Below, piece after piece: positions 1 to 10,290 of a stretch of DNA of 64,000 bases (its first letter is position 1; every line of letters begins with the position of its first letter). Origin of the DNA: Diplonema papillatum (Eukaryota > Euglenozoa > Diplonemea > Diplonemida > Diplonemidae); assembly GCA_030068145.1 (NCBI GenBank), contig JAPJBO010001119.1:1-64000 (forward strand), read 5' to 3'. The notes under the pieces are model-generated. The model had not been told where the DNA came from. It saw only the letters and a program-made list of their open reading frames with translations, and ran no database searches. The translations under genes were made by a program, and so were the position numbers.

Positions 1-189
1 CCCACATCAAGGCTTCTGAAGGCCAGTCCTTGACGTCGATTGTCCTGTCTGCAGACACTTCAGGTGTCCACTGGTGGATGAGAAGATCCGCGTTTCAAGA
101 CGGGTATTAGAAGATCGTAGTAGAAGAATAAACGCTAGAACATTGCTGCGGGCATGAGCCTGTTATGGGCGTTTACCAATCCGGAGGTC

Positions 190-1040
190 TCAGCGTTTGC
201 GTCCATTTGTGCCACTGTGAGCCGGTCCGTCCCTATCTCTTGAAACTGCATCGAAGTGCCCGCTGTTTATCACAGTGAATCACGGTCCACCACGGTCTAT
301 CAGGTCCATCCCTAGTCCCTAGAGCTGCATCGAATTGCCCGGTGCTGTATTCTTCGGTCTATCACGGTCTATCAAGACGGGATGGACCGGCTCACACTGT
401 GTCTATCACTGCACGATAGTTGCACAGGGCACGGGGGTACTGGAGTGCCGCAGTTAGAAACTGCTGTGGTTCACGAGGAAGGTACGGGGCTGTGTCTTCC
501 GTTCATTGCACAGCTGCTCGAGCTCTATTCGCCGGTGCGAAGAGGCCCGATGAGCAGATTCGGAAAATAAACTTGTTTCAGGTTCGTTCCCGGCGAGCTA
601 CGAGGGAACGAACCTGTAAGAGTGCCAACGCTACTCTTTCTATAACCTACATATAAAAGGTGTCACGGGATAAGTCGCAGCCGCTGCTTAACGGTGCATG
701 CTAATCCATGTGGTTCATGTACTTAAAAGAACTCAATGCTTAGCGGGGTGCATCGAAGGAGGAAGAAGGTACCAAGGGCAAGCAGCTCTCAGAAACGACC
801 GGGGACCACGGGCACACCAATGCCCTCGAAAGTGAAAAACGGGCACACGTGCCCGCCCTCGTACTCGCGACTCAGTCTCTGGAATCGCAAGAAAGCCAAA
901 CCCCGCTAGCTCCACAAATGCTCGACCTTGACGACGCAATGGCAGGTGACGACGTCATCCGATAACCTGACTTTCAAGGCAGTGCATGCTAATCCACGTG
1001 GTTCATGTACTTAAAAGAACTCAATGCTTAACGGCTTATC
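190..1040. repeat. Dispersed repeat region, related to 41.24-41.74 kb in inverted orientation
   Basis: No gene is seen in the first 1.1 kb. Segment 190-400 (calls such as CACGGTCTATC and TGCATCGAA) is found reverse-complemented at about 41240-41430. Segments 697-742 and 982-1035 are direct repeats of each other (core TTAAAAGAACTCAATGCTTA) and match 41600-41660 in reverse complement. The stretch around 930-960 matches about 41690-41740, also inverted. The order of the blocks differs between the two sites, so this is a shuffled repeat family rather than one clean inverted duplication. Confidence 0.6.
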
Positions 1041-1099
1041 ACGTGGCCGGCCCTGAGATTACCCCCTCAGGTGACACCACTTTACCTTTAGCCATACTT

Positions 1100-1550
1100 C
1101 AACTTTCTTCGAAGACTAATGACAGGTCGGTCGACCGACGGTTAGCCGGCGCAGAGCCACACTAGTCGCCCAGAGAAACAATGGCGATGATTCCTTCACC
1201 CGACCACCACCCCCCCTCCTACCCATCCGCTGTGATGGGAAAACGTTGCTCGTGCTGTTTCTTTTCACCCTTCCCTTTCTTTTTGAGTCCTTCTGAGTTT
1301 CTCCATCTTCTTTGGCTCCTTTTCTTTTTTCCTTCGTCGTTGACTTTTTCTTTTTCTTTGTTACTTGCTCTTTTTGCACGCTTTCGTTCTTTTTTTGCCT
1401 TCGTTTCTTCTTTCAACAAAACTACGCATTTCTTTGCAATATCCCCTCTGGTGCTGCGCTTGCTCTGCTCGCTTCAGTGTGGAAAAGCCTGTTTTGACGT
1501 TTGCTACCGTTTCCCTTCTGCCATGTGGCATCAAGCGTGCTGGTGGTGCG
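1100..1550. other. Pyrimidine-rich stretch without a supported gene
   Basis: This stretch is strongly T/C-biased on the + strand around 1255-1420. Open frames on both strands here have low-complexity composition (Phe/Ser or Lys/Arg runs) and no recognisable domain, so I do not call a gene. Confidence 0.5.
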
Positions 1551-2012
1551 AGCTCACCGTCGGTTACTCCATCCCCTGTACTGAGAAAGTTCTGTTGACA
1601 TTCACCGGCCGGTTACTTCATCCTCTGCACTAGGAGAGTTCTGTTGACATACACCATCGGTTACTTCATCCCCTGTACTGAGAAAGGTCTGTTGACATTC
1701 ACCGGTCGGTTACTTCATCCTCTGCACTAGGAGAGTTCTGTTGACATACACCATCGGTTACTTCATCCCCTGTACTGAGAAAGGTCTGTTGACATTCACC
1801 GGTCGGTTACTTCATCCTCTGCACTAGGAGAGTTCTGTTGACATACACCATCGGTTACTTCATCCCCTGTACTGAGAAAGGTCTGTTGACATTCACCGGT
1901 CGGTTACTTCATCCTCTGCACTAGGAGAGTTCTGTTGACATACACCATCGGTTACTTCATCCCCTGTACTGAGAAAGGTCTGTTGACATTCACCGGTCGG
2001 TTACTTCATTTT
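1549..2012 (+). repeat. 97-bp minisatellite, direct arm
   Basis: This is a tandem array of a 97-bp unit made of two diverged halves of about 48 bp, both built on GGTTACTTCATCC, CTGTTGACAT and CACC. Starts of equivalent positions (1612, 1709, 1806, 1903, 2000) are exactly 97 bp apart. The array is followed at 2118-2430 by the same sequence in reverse complement, so the two arms could form a large cruciform. Confidence 0.9.
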
Positions 2013-2117
2013 GACCGCATCTCCAACTCTTATCACCACGCATCGGTTCTAGGGATCTTTTCAACCGTCTTCTCGCATCTTTCCATCCCTGCACTCGTTC
2101 GCTATCGGCTTCCGGGA

Positions 2118-2430
2118 GATTATAGAAGTAACCGACGGTGAATGTCAACAGAACTTCCCAGTACAAGGACTGAAGTAACCAACAGAACTTTCCAGTACAG
2201 GGGACGAAGTATCCGATGGTGCATGCCAACAGAACTTTCTCTGTACAGGGGATGAAGTAACCGATGGTGTATGTCAACAGAACTCTCCTAGTGCAGAGGA
2301 TGAAGTAGCCGGCCGGTGAATGTCAACAGAACTTCCCAGTACAAGGACTGAAGTAACCAACAGAACTTTCCAGTACAGGGGACGAAGTAACCAATGGTGT
2401 ATGTCAACAGAACTCTCCTAGTGCATCGTA
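2118..2430 (-). repeat. 97-bp minisatellite, inverted arm
   Basis: This is the reverse-complement counterpart of the array at 1549-2012 (GATGAAGTAACCG, ATGTCAACAGAAC). Its units are more diverged, and several have internal deletions. About 100 bp of unique sequence separates the two arms. Confidence 0.85.
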
Positions 2431-2667
2431 ATCATTGCTCCTTCACGGGGATTGTGGTTGAGACGTCTGGGCCTATTCGGATCGTCCAAGCTTCTGTTGC
2501 GGCTGCCTCTCGTCTTCACCAGGGGTTCACCTTGATCCTTCGGCGCGTCCTCGCGTAGTCAGGTCCGCTATCCCCCTGCAGACCTCACATGTGGCCATGT
2601 CGCGACCGACGCGTCGTTGCGCGCCTTCCATCTTAGTAGTGGTCTCGTCGTCGAAGGCGCTTGAGTG

Positions 2668-3435
2668 ACGACTCTTGCAGTTTTCAGTTCCTTCCTTCTG
2701 GTAGTCTTGTCACCATCCCCACTTAGAGTGACGAGTCTTGCAGTTTTCAGTTCCTTCCTTCTGGTAGTCTTGTCACCATCCCCACTTAGAGTGACGAGTC
2801 TTGCAGTTTTCAGTTCCTTCCTTCTCGTGGTCTCGTCGTCGAAGGCGCACCATCCCCACTTAGAGTGACGAGTCTTGCAGTTTTCAGTTCCTTCCTTCTG
2901 GTGGTCTCGTCGTCGAAGGCGCACCATCCCCACTTAGAGTGACGAGTCTTGCAGTTTTCAGTTCCTTCCTTCTGGTAGTCTTGTCACCATCCCCACTTAG
3001 AGTGACGAGTCTTGCAGTTTTCAGTTCCTTCCTTCTGGTGGTCTCGTCGTCGAAGGCGCACCATCCCCACTTAGAGTGACGAGTCTTGCAGTTTTCAGTT
3101 CCTTCCTTCTGGTGGTCTCGTCGTCGAAGGCGCACCATCCCCACTTAGAGTGACGAGTCTTGCAGTTTTCAGTTCCTTCCTTCTGGTGGTCTCGTCGTCG
3201 AAGGCGCACCATCCCCACTTAGAGTGACGAGTCTTGCAGTTTTCAGTTCCTTCCTTCTGGTGGTCTCGTCGTCGAAGGCGCACCATCCCCACTTAGAGTG
3301 ACGAGTCTTGCAGTTTTCAGTCCCTTCTTTGTGGTCTCGTCGTCGAAGGCGCACCATCCCCACTTAGAGTGACGAGTCTTGCAGTTTTCAGTTCCTTCCT
3401 TCTGGTGGTCTCGTCGTCGAAGGCGCACCATCTTC
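2668..3435 (+). repeat. 74-bp minisatellite
   Basis: This tandem array has a 74-bp unit containing CAGTTTTCAGTTCCTTCCTT and GTCTCGTCGTCGAAGG. A few units are shorter, with GGTAGTCTTGTCACC in place of the GTCGTCG block. Equivalent points recur every 74 bp (for example 3021, 3095, 3169, 3243). Peptides read through the array on the minus strand are artefacts of the period and not genes. Confidence 0.92.
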
Positions 3436-3977
3436 CTTGCGAGAGTCACGTTCCACCGCGGCCCGCTTCATGCCTGCGTGTCCGCATTTCAGCCGAAGCA
3501 GTGAGCCTGCACAGCAGACGCTCGCAGGTGACACAAACCGTAGAAGCTCGTGCGGCAGGGAGTGGAGACGAGGTGATGCAAGACGAAGGGGAAGCGCGAA
3601 GCCCCCAGCCCGGACGGACCAACAAGACGCAAGACCAGGCGACCAAAAGTAGGAGGGGGACGCGACCCAGAGACCTGGGCTAAGTAGCTTGCAACTAGTG
3701 TGATGGACCTTTCTTCGGAGGGGCTCACGCACTCAAAGATCGACTTATATGCACAGCAGACGCTGTCGAAGCTGCCTACGGCACTCGAAGTGATTGTAGC
3801 TGAAACACTCCGCACTGCTGTTCCACGCACCTTCCTCGTGAATCAGCGTTCGCAGCTGAGACACACCCAGGACTGCCGTTCCGCGCGCATTACGAAGTTT
3901 TCACGCGGCAATGCCGACCAGAATCGGCTTCTCCGAAAAGTCTCACCATCACAATCTTTCCGCACTCCTCCCCTAGA

Positions 3978-4997
3978 ATGCTCAAAAGACTGTGGGGAGC
4001 ACCAGGGTACCTCTACTCGGGCACGCGGGTCGTTTCGAGCGTCGCAAGCATGACATATCCCCAGTACCACATCGGCACGCCCGGGACCCCGTGGGGAGAC
4101 GAGGAAAAGGCGCAGTGGCGGAAGGAGCAGCCGAAAAAGCGGGACTATGCGACCGATGTGCTCGACCGGCTCGCGAGGCTGCCGAAGGACTCGTTAGAGG
4201 TCTTCACGTACGGCAGCGTCGACTACAGCGGCCTGGGGTTGCCGAAGTACGAGCTGCGGGCGGTGCGGACAGCGGCGTGGGACGAGAAGAAGCCGCTGAT
4301 CGCGGTCACGGGCGGAGTCCACGGCTACGAGACCAGCGGAGTGCACGGGGCGTTGAAGTTCGTCGAGGAGGAGATGGTAAGCCTCGCGGCCCGGGGGGTG
4401 AACGTGCTCGTCCTCCCGTGCATCAGCCCGTGGGGGTACGAAACGATCAACCGGTGGACGCCCAATGCGGTCGACCCGAACCGCACGTTCTTCCCGGACG
4501 GCCCGCTCTCCGACGAGGCGAAGGCGGCCATGCCGGCGATCGCGGCGTGGGCGGCGAAAAGTGCGCAGCTGCTGATGCACGCCGACTTGCACGAAACGAC
4601 CGACCGGGACAACAGCGAGTTCAGACCCGCGAAGGTCGCTCGCGACGGAGCCCCTGCCGAGCAGTGGGATCCGATCCCCGACGGGTTCTACTTGGTGACC
4701 TGCGAGGAGACCCAGCAGCCGGCCTTCAACAAGGCGATCGTTGACGCGGTAGAGGCGGTGACGCACATAGCCGAGCCCGACGACCGCGGCATGATCATCG
4801 GCATAAAGATCACGCAGCGGGGCGTCGTTGCCATCCCGAAGGGCGTCGGCGTCTGCGGCGCGCACTCCACCGCGACCTTCGCGACCACGACCGAGGTGTA
4901 CCCGGACAGCAGCAGGACCACTCCCGAAATTTGCAACGCGGCGCAGGTGGCGGTCGTGGTCACCGGGGCTGCCCACGCCCTGTCGACTCTCCAGTGA
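3978..4997 (+). CDS. M14-family zinc carboxypeptidase / succinylglutamate-desuccinylase-like hydrolase
   Basis: This single-exon gene encodes 339 residues. The M14 signature is visible. TGGVHGYE supplies zinc ligands H115 and E118. NAVDPNRTF at 163-171 is the family's substrate-carboxylate NR motif. HADLHE at 201-206 gives the third ligand H205. A late TTTEV supplies a candidate general-base Glu at 306. Family members remove C-terminal residues or amino-linked acyl groups from small substrates using one zinc ion. The first ATG at 3978 is used. An internal ATG at 4050 (MTYPQYHIG) would give a shorter product starting nearer the conserved core, and the leading 24 residues could be a weak organelle-targeting extension. 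The substrate cannot be told from sequence. Its 3' end is tandemly duplicated just downstream. Confidence 0.88.
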   Translation: MLKRLWGAPGYLYSGTRVVSSVASMTYPQYHIGTPGTPWGDEEKAQWRKEQPKKRDYATDVLDRLARLPKDSLEVFTYGSVDYSGLGLPKYELRAVRTAAWDEKKPLIAVTGGVHGYETSGVHGALKFVEEEMVSLAARGVNVLVLPCISPWGYETINRWTPNAVDPNRTFFPDGPLSDEAKAAMPAIAAWAAKSAQLLMHADLHETTDRDNSEFRPAKVARDGAPAEQWDPIPDGFYLVTCEETQQPAFNKAIVDAVEAVTHIAEPDDRGMIIGIKITQRGVVAIPKGVGVCGAHSTATFATTTEVYPDSSRTTPEICNAAQVAVVVTGAAHALSTLQ

Positions 4998-5145
4998 CGA
5001 GATGAACGGGGCTCTTGGAATGCAGCGTGTCTGTTATGGCTGTCGTGGTCACCGGGGCCTGTCGGCTCCAGTGACGAGATGAACGGCGGTCTTGCCGGGT
5101 CGGGAGTCCCCCGGCTCTTGGAAATCAGCGTGTCTGTTTGGCGAA
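4960..5145 (+). repeat. Short tandem duplication of the M14 gene's 3' end
   Basis: The block GTGGTCACCGGGGC ... CTCCAGTGACGAGATGAACGG ... CTCTTGGA ... CAGCGTGTCTGTT appears twice in succession. The first copy carries the stop codon of the carboxypeptidase gene. This is the smallest example in the window of a gene end copied downstream in the same orientation. Confidence 0.8.
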
Positions 5146-5984
5146 AGAAAGACGGAGACAGACCACCATTCGGGAGGGTAACGGGAGCCCAGTAACGTGA
5201 CCAAGCTGGCTGCAACCAACTACAAGAACGTCTTCTACTTATTTCACTGGGATCCAAGAATTTGTCATACCAGTTTTCCCCACCACCAACACTTTCAAGC
5301 ACTGTTCGGAACTAACAGCTTTTGCGGGTTGCCAACGTATTGTGAAGGCTGAAAAGACATAGCCAGTGTGCTTTGAAAGTTGACCGACAATTCTTACCCT
5401 GAACGTGAAACCGGGTAAAAAACAAGTGCACAACGATCAACCGGCACACTAGTTGTGTGTACAACGAAACGCTTGTCTTTTTTCAGGCAGCAGTCTCGCA
5501 TGTGAGTTCGTACCAGAGGTCTGCAGTGCAGTGATGCAGAAAATATGTTTATACCGGCCCGTTTTCGGAAGATTAGGTTTCGGTAATTTTCTTTTTGGGC
5601 CGCACAGGATAGCCCCCGCGGTGCCTTACCCTTTTCGCTCATCTTCTTGCCGAGCGAGCTTGGCCGCCGGGCTGGTATTTGCCAGCGACCTGCCCTTGCC
5701 AGTTGCTTCCACCGCGCTGCGGTTCAATCGCCCCCTTCAACCTCGAAACGCGCCGGACGGCGCTTGGCGCATTTCGTATCCATTTCTTTTGGCTGGCCGA
5801 GCGTCCGACTTGCGTTAACACACCCTCAAGGCAAAACGTGAAGGGAGAGCAGAGACGAAGTGACACGAACGAAGCGTTACCGTCACTGAGCGATAATAGC
5901 ACCCTCAGGGCAGGGAGTGAAAGCGGAGACAAAGTGACACAGAACGAAGAAGAGCCACAAGGCAATTCCTACGCAGTTCCTTAA
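5146..5984. other. Non-coding stretch, nothing recognised
   Basis: Open frames on both strands are short, overlap each other and show no domain or codon bias like that of the genes nearby. A loosely repeated GGAGACAAAGTGACACGAACGAAG-type phrase occurs around 5850-5945. Confidence 0.4.
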
Positions 5985-6180
5985 GGAAGACCATCAAACC
6001 CCCAAACCGCAGCCTCAAAAAAACAGCCCGACTAGGACACAACCACACAGGGAACCCAAAAACATTCGGAACCCCCAGGAAAGTTTGATCCACACCGGTA
6101 TGGGTTCATAAAACGCCCGCAAAACGTGTCGCCAAACCGCCGGGACCCTAAAAGGACCCTAAAAGGACCCTAGGGAACCC
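5985..6180 (-). repeat. Dispersed element with CCACACCGGTGTGG-type palindrome and TTTTAGGGTCC repeats
   Basis: Read on the minus strand, this carries the TTTTAGGGTCC repeats, CAGTTTGGCGACAC, TATGAACCCA, a decayed palindrome, and the phrases GTTCCCTGTGTGGTTGTG and CTAGTCGGGCTGTTTT. The same order occurs on the + strand at 35286-35640, and the first half recurs at 63350-63455. This is a dispersed, probably non-autonomous repeat. No terminal repeats were delimited. Confidence 0.75.
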
Positions 6181-7415
6181 GGCCGACCCGGCGCGCCCAT
6201 CGTGTTCCAAGACCGGGTGACCAAAACAAGGGACCGAACGCGACCCAGATGAGACAGTGTGGCGGGCCTCTCCGGAGCTCACGTACCGTCCAGGCTCTAA
6301 TTTATAATTTATATATCCTTAATTATTATTCTCGGCACCACTCTTTGTGGATCAATGAATTGATTTTCTTTTGGCAGCGCCGCTTTAGTGGCACCGCAGG
6401 CCCACGGTACGGTGCAGTGTGTGGCGCGCCTCTGTTTTACAGGCCTTTGTTTTGTGTAATTTTAATTTATAAATTTGGTGTTACCCACTAGGAGCCTACA
6501 CAACTGCTATCAAACTCCTATATTCAGGGGGATGTGTCACCTTTTATTTTGGTACCTACCCCCTTTTTTTAGAGAAAAACGGACGAAGGGAGGAGGAAGT
6601 GAAGCCATAGCACATGGTTTCAAACCACGGAGTCCTGGACTCCTTTCCCACACTTCTTCAGCAAGGCAGACGCACAAAAGGACGGTGCCACGGCATGATT
6701 CGGCAGCCGCTGCTAAACGAACATCGACGTGGGCGGCATAGAGAAAGAAGAACTACTCTACGGCACCAGAAAGTCCAAAAATACCATGGTAAAGAAAATT
6801 AAAGTTAAAATTAGAAGTAAAAGGAGAAAAAAGAAATTGTCGACAACGAAAGAAAGAACAGAAAAAACAGAAAACGGGAAAAAAAGAAAAAAAGAAGAAA
6901 AAAAGACTCTGCATTCCGCGAAGAAGGCTTGCTGCTAGCATCAAACACTTAGAGGCAAGTAGCGCCTGAACACGAAACTAAGATTTTCCCCCCGTGAACA
7001 TGTCACCCCCTTTTGTGCAAAAATCCGCTGGGGGGTGACATACTCAAGGAGGGTGACATACTTAAGGGTTTGCAGAGGTCATCTGAGCCTCGGCTGGGGG
7101 GAAACGTCCTTAGCAGCCCTTCTAGGACACGACCGACCAGAGACAGAACGCTGGGCCCATGGCAAGGTACCAGATGCTGGAAGACCCGTCCCTCTGCCCT
7201 GTTCACTCGCCGTTGCTGGGAGCATCGCTGTTGCTTTCTTTTCCTGCGCTGAGGGATATGCTTAAGTTTAGCGCGTAGATCTTCAACAGCTGAGGTCGGT
7301 GAGAGTTTCAGACTTCCAACCCCAGTTGCTCACGACCCCCTGCCGGCAGGGAGACCCTGCCGACGCGCTGGACCTCAACGCAACAAGCAGCAACAGCTCG
7401 AACGACTGGGCATAA

Positions 7416-7628
7416 CATGCAGGGTCAAAACCTTGTGGTCTTTTTATAACGCTCCCGCGGGGCCGATGGCCTCCAAAAATTTTTTTTGGAAAAAAAAAAA
7501 TTTGCTCAACGTCATCAAAAATTACTGCAGAGTTTGTTCCAAAATTTTAAAATTCAAAAAACCCAATTCTTTTCCAGAATTTTTTTTTTTGCCATTTTCA
7601 AAAAGACACAAGGTTTTGACCCTGGATG
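7416..7628 (+). mobile_element. 213-bp MITE, copy 1 (TSD ATAA)
   Basis: Terminal inverted repeats of over 30 bp (left end CATGCAGGGTCAAAACC..., right end ...GGTTTTGACCCTGGATG) enclose an A/T-homopolymer-rich core. The copy is flanked by ATAA at 7412-7415 and 7629-7632. A second copy of identical length lies at 23965-24177. There is no coding capacity, so it is a non-autonomous DNA element. Confidence 0.88.
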
Positions 7629-7899
7629 ATAACGCGCCGCAGGCCGAACCAATGTACCACGTTGACAATCGGACGCGTACAAAGCAGACGAGTGATGATT
7701 GAACCGTTGCGCAAGCAGTGGCATGAATGACGTAAGTGATATGTGATTGTCATCATACGTGATCCACTGCTCTCCTGCAGACAAAATGGCCGCTGTGTCT
7801 AGGCCGCTGCTTCCGGCTCAGCATTCGCTCAAACTTCTGCATTGCACGCCCCTCAGGTTGCAAGTGCAAAACACTTGAAACAATTTTACAAACTTCTCC

Positions 7900-8290
7900 T
7901 GTCCGGACTGTGCACTTCAGCAAATCGTGTCGGCAGAATGATAACATTGCGAGGTCCGGATGTGTTTCGAAGTAGGCCGTTCCATCCAGGTGCAGCCACC
8001 GGGAACAAGCCGAACAATCCACTCTCTAGAAGCTCCGATGCATCCTGCTGGGCGTTCCCTTGAAATTTCTCAGGCATACACACTTGCGGAGTTGGACGAT
8101 GTGGCAGACAGTGTTCCTGTTTCGACGTCTTGCTGAAGAATAGTCGTGAGGTCGTTGCAAGCGTCATTCGCAGACCGACGCAATGCGGTTGACCATGTTG
8201 TACATTGAAGGAACTGTGGGATGGCCCCCCCAAGTAACAGCTGTTGCCCAACTTTTGAATCCCGCGAAACCTCCTATTTACAACGTTGTT
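7900..8290 (-). pseudogene. Degenerate ubiquitin-specific protease fragment
   Basis: On the minus strand near 8270-8240 the translation reads GIQKLGNSCYLG, the cysteine box of USP/UCH peptidases with the catalytic Cys. Near 8055-8025 it reads FQGNAQQDASELL, the QQDA box that follows in the same family. Between and after them the frame is disturbed: a run of seven Gs after the Cys box shifts the frame, and the sequence between the boxes makes family-like sense in a different frame. The catalytic His box is not seen. It is therefore a broken fragment, either a host-gene relic or a capture by the surrounding inverted-repeat element. Orientation is opposite to nearly all other coding sequence here. 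Confidence 0.6.
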
Positions 8291-9984
8291 GGCTGCTTCA
8301 AGACCACGTGTCACTTTGGCGGTCGCGCAAACAACCAAAGAGCCGAGGATGACCGCTCCGATTGTGGCTCACTGGTGCGGAAGGCGGCGGTGAAAGCGGA
8401 AAACTCACGTGTGCGTGTGCGACGGACCTGTTTTGTATCTTTACACGGCCGGTTCCAACGCTGCCAACTTTCTTTTTTGTACTGACATGTCCAGTGCTCC
8501 CGCTAACCTCACTTTTGGTGAGGAATTCAAAAACCTGTTTGGGACTTGTTTTTTTTTTGTGCCCCCAAATTTTTTCACCCCCCGTGTTGTTGTGCAGGCT
8601 ATTAGCTTCGTTTTTGTCTTGGATTCCCTACCAACTTTCTTTTGCCGCTCTGAGACCGAGAAAGCTTTTCTCCAGGGGGGTCCGGGGGGCTTTGCCCCCC
8701 GGCGAACGGTACGGTACAGGTGGAGAAAGTTTGCACTTCTCAGTCTGTTTGTCACAATAAACACTGCACATTCCTGGAGGCAACAACCCATTTCAAATTC
8801 AACCACCACTCGACACTGCGTGCTGGTGAATCATTGGCACGAGTAGACGCAGACCAGAGATCACATGGAACAAGGCACTTGTGTCGACTCGGAGAGAATC
8901 AAGAAATCCAGGGCTGCTTCTGATCCTCGACTCTCTTTCTCGGCTCCAGCCCCCGTGGCAGCCCCAGACTTCTGCCCGCCAGCCCATGAGTATACTGTGA
9001 TGCAGTGCTTTGGCTACACCTGCGCGGGGCCACTCCCCCCCCACTGGGACAACAGGGCAAAACTTTGAGTATGTCACCCCCCCCTCTCAGGCCTTGGGGG
9101 GTGACATACTCAAGGGGTTTTTGGGGGGTGACATGTTCACGGGGAAGGGGGTAGGTATGTCAAAAATGACCACCTACGGCAGCGCGCACAGTCACCAAAG
9201 GGTTCACTAAATCGACCCATTTTTTGATGCCATGAGAGCAGGTGTCCCCGGTTTCTCTGTTCCCGAGGGTTTAGAAAAAAAAGATGACCCCCCTTGGATT
9301 TTGACCAAATAATGGAAGGGAAAAGTTGAGAGCCCGGAGTTAAGGGGTTGAATGGATGAACCAGGGAAGGTACAAATCCAATGCTGAAACAAGGAAAGAT
9401 GGCAGCGGAAGCCGCACCAGTCCTCTCCCATATAGCACTGGGCGCTTACGTGCATGGCGGGATTGCCGCGGCTGTTTAATAATACGGTGACCACGTCAGC
9501 AACGCCGGTGGCCCGTCGTTTCAGGAAGTACTGGAGGTGTTGGCAAGGCCAGTGTCTTTACCACACCCGAAATGGGTCCAAAGGGCCCCGTGCAGCGCGA
9601 ACCACAACCGCAGTTGGGCTTGCGCGCAGAAAACGGGAGTTCGGCTCAAGAAAACGTCAGCGTCGTGCACCATCATTATAACAATCAAAAGTGACACCCC
9701 CCCTACTCCATACAACTTCTATCAAACTTCTATATCCAGCATTGTGGGTAACACCATAAATTAAATCGTTAATTGTTTTCTTTCAAATTTTCCAATATAT
9801 AATATTTATAAATTAAAAAACTACATAAATTAGGAGCCAGACGGTACTCAAAATTCGGCTTACACGCACCTTCAGGGCACCAGAGGCTGTGCCAAGCATG
9901 AGACAGCCACCAGTATCTCCTACAAACGCAGGTACTCGGCACCGCTTGTTCGCAAAGCAAAACAAGGGGGGGCATTGTATCGAC

Positions 9985-10113
9985 GGGACTCTCACCCGAA
10001 ACGAGCAAGACTCTCCGTTCGTTTCACGTCTCCCTTCCCAAGCTCCCTACCCAAGCCTCTGTTGTCAACCGGTGACTTCGAAATACCGAAGGCCTAATCC
10101 ACAAACAACGCAT
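9985..10113 (+). repeat. Dispersed element ending in CCGGTGACTTCGAAA (family of 37.4-37.6 and 56.0-56.2 kb)
   Basis: It contains CACCCGAAACGAGC, then GTCAACCGGTGACTTCGAAATACCG, followed by CCTAATCCACAAACAACGC. The same series appears at 37540-37645 and 56120-56236. The 3' 50 bp are a diverged copy of the window-wide CCGGAGACTTTAAAA element. It lies about 180 bp upstream of the CULT gene start. Confidence 0.7.
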
Positions 10114-10149
10114 TCAAGGGACCCCCCCCCTCTCCCCAAACACCACTCG

Positions 10150-10198
10150 CAAGCGAGGAAACAAAGCCCGGGGCGCTTTTTTTTCCTCGCTTGCGGGG
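10150..10198. other. Hairpin upstream of the CULT gene
   Basis: CGCAAGCGAGGAAA and its complement TTTCCTCGCTTGCG flank a short GC-rich loop about 90 bp before the CULT-gene ATG. The role is unknown. It could be a remnant of a small inverted-repeat element or a structured 5' leader. Confidence 0.5.
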
Positions 10199-10290
10199 GG
10201 AACCCCCGCTAGAAAAGAAGCACCCCTCCCCGTCCCAACGCCCAGGAGCTGAAAGGGCCCTTCCGAAAACCGCAACGAACGCTGGCGGGC

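Larger units (their letters stand above)
6284..9847. mobile_element. Foldback-like region bounded by nested inverted repeats
   Basis: Three nested inverted-repeat pairs bracket this 3.56-kb region. The outermost is GTACCGTCCAGGCTC plus TAATTTAT at 6284 against GTACCGTCTGGCTCC plus TAATTTAT on the other strand ending near 9847. Next is a perfect 13-bp pair TGGTGTTACCCAC at 6476 and its complement ending at 9756, flanked on both sides by TAAATT (6470-6475 and 9757-9762), as expected of a 6-bp target-site duplication. The inner pair is CCCCGTGAACATGTCACCCCC near 6993 and its exact complement near 9124. No transposase is recognised. Contents are a MITE (7416-7628) and a ubiquitin-protease relic. 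This may be a composite of several insertions. Confidence 0.55.
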
